From assembly GCF_004346185.1 (NCBI RefSeq), contig NZ_SMAI01000001.1, forward strand, positions 124,001 through 188,000: a DNA stretch of 64,000 nucleotides. The letters are read 5' to 3'. Made by a program: the position numbers and the translations under genes. The DNA is from Aquabacter spiritensis. GTDB lineage: Bacteria > Pseudomonadota > Alphaproteobacteria > Rhizobiales > Xanthobacteraceae. Positions 60,081 through 64,000 of the stretch are shown here, piece after piece (position 1 is the stretch's first letter; the number at the start of each line of letters is the position of its first letter). The notes under the pieces were generated by a model. That model ran no database searches, had not been told where the DNA came from, and worked only from the letters and a program-made list of their open reading frames with translations.

Positions 60081-61220
60081 TCAAGGCAGCTCCACCATGT
60101 GATTATCGAAGCGCGGCCCCCCTGTCCGCCGCCAGACGATGGCGACTTGCCCCTCCGCAATCGCGATCAGGACCACCTCGCCATAGCCGCTCGTGGCGAC
60201 AAAACGCCCGGGTTCACGCGTCGCCGCAAGGCCGCAGCCGTCGACCAGCGGCACCGCACCGAGATAACGCCCGTCGCGCCGCCACACCGCGACGCGGTTG
60301 CCGCGCGGCGTGGCGCAGGCGACATAGGCGCCAGAGCGGTCGAAAGCGACCGATCCGACATATCCGCGCAGCGCCATCAGTTCGGCCTCCGGCGCTTCGA
60401 AGGGTCGAAGAGCGCCGTCCTGCGCGACGAAGAACAACAAGGGTCGCGACACGCCGTCTTTCAGAAGGTCCTGCGCCGCAACCACGGTTCCGCCCCGGCC
60501 GTCTCGTGCCAGATGGCGCAGCGACAGACTGCCGAGGTCCGGCGGCAGGCCCCCTACCCCCCTTAAGGCTCCGGATTGGGGATCGATGAGGGAAATGGTG
60601 CTTCCCGTCTCTTCCGCGTCGCGCGCCTCAGGTGTGTTGGGTTCGATGCCGCCATTTGCCACCACGAGGGCAGCCCCCGAGCGCATCAAATCGTGGGGGC
60701 CGTCGCCACCCGTCGGCCATTCGGCGACGATCTGGAACCCCCCGGCGACGTCGCGCGCAGCGACGATCCCGCGGCCCATCGTCCGCACCGGACCCTCGCT
60801 CGGCCGCTCGATCTCATTGGTGAGAAACAGCGCGCCGTCCGCCGTGAACCGCCCGTGCCCGGAAAAGACCCGCCCCGCGGCCGGCCCGAAGGCGGCGACC
60901 TGACCGCCTTCATCGCGGTCGAACACCAAGGCGATCCGCCCCGGCCGACGGCCGACCGCAACGGCAAGCGGCCCGCGCGGGCTCGCCTCGATGCCATGCA
61001 GGCGGACCGGCGAGGGAACGCGCGGCGCAGCATCGAAGCCCTCGCTCAATGCGAAGGCACCGAAGCCGTCTCCCTCGGCAACCGTGGTGAGCCAGCCCTC
61101 GTCCATCGCATGGGCGCGAGCGTGCAGCCGTTCGTTCGCCGCCGCGAGCGATCCACGCGGAAGAAGCAGCGCAGCGCCGGCACCGGCGAGGAGGCTGCGG
61201 CGGCTGAGGCGCACGGTCAT
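60081..61220 (-). CDS. DUF1513 periplasmic beta-propeller protein
   Basis: A 379-residue protein exported by Tat (SRRSLLAGAGAALLL). DUF1513 folds as a seven-bladed propeller; stretches such as RPGRIALVFDRDEGG and HDLMRSGAALVVANGGIEP agree. It is the last gene in the MCO-DUF1111-imelysin-DUF1513 run, with a 12-bp gap to the imelysin gene. Homologues lie next to imelysin genes in many proteobacteria, usually iron-regulated; its molecular role is not settled. Confidence 0.9.
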   Translation of the reverse strand: MTVRLSRRSLLAGAGAALLLPRGSLAAANERLHARAHAMDEGWLTTVAEGDGFGAFALSEGFDAAPRVPSPVRLHGIEASPRGPLAVAVGRRPGRIALVFDRDEGGQVAAFGPAAGRVFSGHGRFTADGALFLTNEIERPSEGPVRTMGRGIVAARDVAGGFQIVAEWPTGGDGPHDLMRSGAALVVANGGIEPNTPEARDAEETGSTISLIDPQSGALRGVGGLPPDLGSLSLRHLARDGRGGTVVAAQDLLKDGVSRPLLFFVAQDGALRPFEAPEAELMALRGYVGSVAFDRSGAYVACATPRGNRVAVWRRDGRYLGAVPLVDGCGLAATREPGRFVATSGYGEVVLIAIAEGQVAIVWRRTGGPRFDNHMVELP

Positions 61221-61231
61221 GGCCCTCTGCC

Positions 61232-62296
61232 TCAATCGCCGTCGAGAGCGTTGAAGCCGAGCGAAATGCCGAAATAAGACGCGATCGGCCGATAGACGGT
61301 CAGTTGCGCCGCCTTTAAGACCTTGACCGCCGCCTGGATTTTCGCCGCGCCGTCGGAAGTCTGAGCCGCCGCCCCGAGGTCTGCGGGAAACTCCGCAGCG
61401 GCCTTGTCCGCAGCAGCGGCCGCCTTGTTCACCACCCATTGCGGCCGGCTCGGCATCTGCTTCGCCACCTCCTGGAGCAACGCGTCGGCACTGGTGATCA
61501 TCACAGTCACCACGCGGCCCGAGCGGCCGGACCGCCAGCCCTCCGCGAGCAACGGGCGCGGATCGCCGGAGTTCAGAACCGGGAGAATGCGGGTATCGGT
61601 GACGCGCTGATAGGCGCCGGAGAGGTCGGTCAGGATCATGCCCGGCACGGCCCCGACATCGGGAAACAAGGCGGGATCACCCTTCCCGGAGACAATCGCG
61701 CCGAGCGCGCCGCTCGATCCATCGCCCCAGGCGTCCCGCACATCCTTGGCGATGGCGGCGAGATTGACGGCGATGGCGCGACCATAGAGGCAGCGTCGGG
61801 CAGCCTCCGGACCCGCCGCAAGGGCAGCAGCGGCGCCGTCCTCGTAGAGCAGGCGTTCCATCGCCGGCAGGCCCTGAACGGCCGCGCTGGAGCGGGCGAA
61901 ACGGTCCGCCTCGAAGCGCGCCGTGTCGGGATCGGCGAGGATTTCGGCCATCGCACGCTGAATGGCGTTGCGTCGGTCCGGAAAGAAATTGAAGCGGTCG
62001 GGCCGTAGCGCGAGGCTCACGGGCCCCATGGTCACGAATTCGACCGCGCTCCACGCATCGGCGGTCGTTTTGAATGCCTCTTGCAGCGCCGGGACACCTG
62101 CGGCGGACGGTGCCGGGCAATAGCCGGCCCATGCCTGCGCCTGCGCAGCGGTCGCCGCGACCAGCGCGTCGTAACGCGGCAGCAGCCAGGCCTTGATGAT
62201 CGCCGCGCTGTCGAACGCCGGCGCCGCCCGGGCGGGCACGGAGAGGCCGAGAACGACAAACGCGATCACCACGAGACGGGCAGACATCATATTCAT
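61232..62296 (-). CDS. Imelysin-family (peptidase M75-like) iron-uptake protein
   Basis: A 354-residue periplasmic protein with a signal peptide to about residue 24 (VPARAAP). The helical imelysin fold shows MGPVSLALRPDRFNFFPDRR, LPAMERLLYEDG and, at the C-terminus, RPIASYFGISLGFNALDGD. Family members (IrpA, Algp7/EfeO-like) bind iron or similar metal at the envelope. It lies 65 bp downstream of the DUF1111 gene. Confidence 0.9.
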   Translation of the reverse strand: MNMMSARLVVIAFVVLGLSVPARAAPAFDSAAIIKAWLLPRYDALVAATAAQAQAWAGYCPAPSAAGVPALQEAFKTTADAWSAVEFVTMGPVSLALRPDRFNFFPDRRNAIQRAMAEILADPDTARFEADRFARSSAAVQGLPAMERLLYEDGAAAALAAGPEAARRCLYGRAIAVNLAAIAKDVRDAWGDGSSGALGAIVSGKGDPALFPDVGAVPGMILTDLSGAYQRVTDTRILPVLNSGDPRPLLAEGWRSGRSGRVVTVMITSADALLQEVAKQMPSRPQWVVNKAAAAADKAAAEFPADLGAAAQTSDGAAKIQAAVKVLKAAQLTVYRPIASYFGISLGFNALDGD

Positions 62297-62360
62297 CGCA
62301 AGGCTCCAGCCCCCGGACCCGACACAGGTATCAGCTCGGCGCAGGCGCGCGCCGCGCGCC

Positions 62361-63578
62361 CTACAGCTTCGAAACATACGCCAGAAGTCTCTGCCGATCG
62401 CGCGCAGACAGCCGCGCGAACCGCTGCGCGGACCCTTCGGCCTGGCCGCCATGCCACGCGATCGCCGCGGCGACCGAGTTCGCCCGTCCATCATGGAGGA
62501 GGCCGGTGCCGCGCGCGAGCGCATCGGCGAGGCCGGCAAGGGGTGCGGTGCGCCATTCCGATTCCGCTGCCCCAGGCTCCGACAAGGCGTCAGCAAGGCC
62601 GGGACCCAGATCGTGAAGGAGGAGGTCCGTAAAGAGCCGCGCCTTCCCGCCGCCCTCCAGAGGGAGTTCGGGCCGGTGACATTGGGCGCAGCCGGTCGCG
62701 GCGAACAGGCGCGCCCCCTGCGCATCGCGCGGCGTCGGAGGAAGGGGCAGCGCGGCGACATAAGCGACGACGCGCGAGAGCAGAGCCGGCGGGATCTCGA
62801 CGTCCCCCTCCGTTTCGCGCCCGTGGGGGGCCGCGCGGCACGCGGTCTGGACCGCCGCGCAATCGCCCCACGGCTCGGGATGCAGCCGGGTCGACATGCC
62901 GATATCGAGAAAGAAGGCCTCGGCCGATTGGGACTTCAGATCCGGCTGGGACGCCTTCCAGCCATAGCGGCCGACGACGCTGCGTCCGTCGGCAAGGAGG
63001 ATCCGCCGGACGCGGCCGCGCACGGCCGCCTCCTGGCCTGCGGCGATCTCGACCAAAGCCTGTTCCGGCACCCTGTCGATCAGGCCCCGGCCCCGAAGAT
63101 CGGGTGCGGCGCGCAGCGAGAGGCCTGTCGCGGGATCGAGAGGGCCATAGGCGAGCCTGGTCGGCGCCGGCGCACGGGCACGGCGACCGTCCGGCAACAC
63201 CGTATCTATGGCGCCCAGAACCCCCTCGGGGACGAGACCCGGCACCGCATCGAGTTGCAGGCGGCGACCATAGACCGGGTCCGGCGTCCCATCCGGCCGC
63301 GCAAGGACCAGCACGGCGCCGCGCCCCTGCATCGTCCCGTCCGGTGCGAAAGCCAATGGTGCCCGCCCGCCGCGTGGGTGGCAGGCCGCGCAGGATCGGG
63401 CGTCGAACAGCGGCCCCAGCCCGTCATCGCCCCGCGTCGAAGCCGGCGCCGGGATCCAGGCCCGGTCGAACAGCGCCGCGCCGATCTCGATGTCGAGCCG
63501 GTCCAAGCCCCCCGCCCCCGCCGCCCCCCCGAGCAGCAGCACGGCGCCGGCGAGGGTGCAGACGAGACGCCGCCTCAT
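62361..63578 (-). CDS. DUF1111 di-haem c-type (thiol oxidoreductase-like) protein
   Basis: A 405-residue periplasmic protein. Signal peptide about 1-22; CxxCH at 63-67 (CAACHPRGGR) and again at CAQCHRPELPL near residue 292. Distantly related to MauG/di-haem peroxidases. Overlap of 4 bases with the multicopper oxidase stop. Its partner imelysin and DUF1513 genes follow, a group known from iron-limited gene sets; a role in iron/copper redox chemistry is inferred. Confidence 0.92.
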   Translation of the reverse strand: MRRRLVCTLAGAVLLLGGAAGAGGLDRLDIEIGAALFDRAWIPAPASTRGDDGLGPLFDARSCAACHPRGGRAPLAFAPDGTMQGRGAVLVLARPDGTPDPVYGRRLQLDAVPGLVPEGVLGAIDTVLPDGRRARAPAPTRLAYGPLDPATGLSLRAAPDLRGRGLIDRVPEQALVEIAAGQEAAVRGRVRRILLADGRSVVGRYGWKASQPDLKSQSAEAFFLDIGMSTRLHPEPWGDCAAVQTACRAAPHGRETEGDVEIPPALLSRVVAYVAALPLPPTPRDAQGARLFAATGCAQCHRPELPLEGGGKARLFTDLLLHDLGPGLADALSEPGAAESEWRTAPLAGLADALARGTGLLHDGRANSVAAAIAWHGGQAEGSAQRFARLSARDRQRLLAYVSKL

Positions 63579-64000
63579 GTGACGCGGAACCAGCCCATCA
63601 GGCCAGTGTCCATGTGTTCAAGAATATGACAGTGGAACACCCAGTTGCCGCTCGTCGCCTTGAACGCGAACTGGACGCTCTCGTTCGGCTCGACGATCAC
63701 GGTGTCCGCCAGATATTGCGGCATCCCCGCTTTCTTCGACGAGGACAGAACCCGGAACACGTGGCCGTGCAGGTGCATGGGATGTACGTGCTTGGTGACG
63801 TTTGTGCAGGCGACCACATAAGTGGTGCCGGCGGTGAGCTTTTCGAGCGGAGGCGGTAGACGCAGCGCGTCCTGCGTCGACCAACTGTCGCGGCTGATCG
63901 CCCAATGGGTCTTGCTGCCGACACACAGCGAATCCACCAGCGCCTTGGAAAGCGGATCGTCCGCCGGCAGAGCGGGACTGACGATGGTCGGACCGGCCGA
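63575..64000 (-). CDS. Multicopper oxidase, C-terminal part (5' end beyond window)
   Basis: Only the last 141 codons are inside the window. They hold the type 2/3 and type 1 copper motifs HVHPMHLHGHVFRVL and WVFHCHILEHMDTGLMGWF, so the oxidase C-terminal domain is intact. It resembles CueO/laccase-like periplasmic enzymes that oxidise Cu(I) or Fe(II). It leads the imelysin set, which suggests coupling of metal oxidation to uptake. The stop overlaps the DUF1111 start (ATGA). Confidence 0.9.
   Translation of the reverse strand, partial: SAGPTIVSPALPADDPLSKALVDSLCVGSKTHWAISRDSWSTQDALRLPPPLEKLTAGTTYVVACTNVTKHVHPMHLHGHVFRVLSSSKKAGMPQYLADTVIVEPNESVQFAFKATSGNWVFHCHILEHMDTGLMGWFRVT

Noticed and set aside
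1-64000. tRNA, rRNA or integron/transposase genes
   Set aside because: No cloverleaf-like sequence, rRNA segment, transposase or integrase motif could be recognised on either strand by eye; a tRNA search program would be decisive.

Overview
The window is high-GC, densely coding DNA from an alphaproteobacterium, most likely a member of the Hyphomicrobiales (Rhizobiales). The main clues are a cytochrome c maturation operon of cycHJKL type lying with degP and a FeuP/FeuQ-type two-component pair, a linkage I recall from rhizobia; a Rhodobacter-type gene transfer agent (GTA) cluster; several Bug-family solute-binding proteins; a DUF982 protein; and GC-rich palindromic repeats of the kind common in this order. 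No rRNA, tRNA, CRISPR array, integrase or transposase was recognised.

Layout. 1-4.8 kb: the start of degP, then a catabolic insert (Bug solute-binding protein, DapA-family lyase, divergent LacI regulator with a perfect 12-bp operator-like palindrome). 4.9-9.7 kb: ccmI-ccmE-ccmF-ccmH on the minus strand, split between ccmF and ccmH by a DUF2335 membrane protein and a small unknown gene. 9.8-13.1 kb: a YidB-like protein, an antigen-like lipoprotein, and the feuQ-feuP pair, preceded by five 14-bp direct repeats.

13.1-35.6 kb: an almost complete GTA structural cluster read right to left, with small and large terminase, portal, protease, capsid, connectors, major tail protein, chaperones, tape measure, three baseplate/hub proteins, NlpC/P60 peptidase and the giant host-specificity protein. 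Tail-tip/fibre-like genes, a GH108 endolysin and an overlapping spanin pair follow in the same direction. Most neighbours overlap by 4 bases (ATGA or GTGA), as in one translationally coupled operon. Three inserts break it: a glycine-rich stress-like protein (plus strand) between portal and terminase; a trypsin-like protease plus lytic transglycosylase/SPOR protein (plus strand) between capsid and connector; and a histone H1-like Lys/Ala/Pro protein (plus strand) with a PRC-barrel protein (minus strand) between tape measure and the DUF2460 gene. This modified GTA is the most interesting system here.

35.7-38.6 kb: a junk-like accessory zone with an AT-rich island (HEPN-domain protein and an unknown partner), a frameshifted HicB antitoxin, an orphan Phd-type antitoxin whose toxin frame runs into a repeat element, a PhnA-domain protein, and palindromic repeats. 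38.6-40.2 kb: an Hsp70-like protein and a small membrane protein. 40.4-49.0 kb: a GntR regulator, atzH-atzE-atzG (1-carboxybiuret and dicarboxyurea hydrolysis) and a complete peptide/nickel-type ABC importer, apparently one nitrogen-compound uptake and hydrolysis unit without the ring-opening enzyme.

49-60 kb: a DUF3182 protein with an alpha/beta hydrolase, small stress-type proteins, an SDR oxidoreductase with a tri-haem cytochrome c, a HbpS/GlcG-like protein, a LysR regulator and three more Bug proteins with no TctA/TctB permease in view. 60-64 kb: a periplasmic iron/copper-type set (multicopper oxidase, DUF1111 di-haem protein, imelysin, DUF1513) on the minus strand, running off the right edge.
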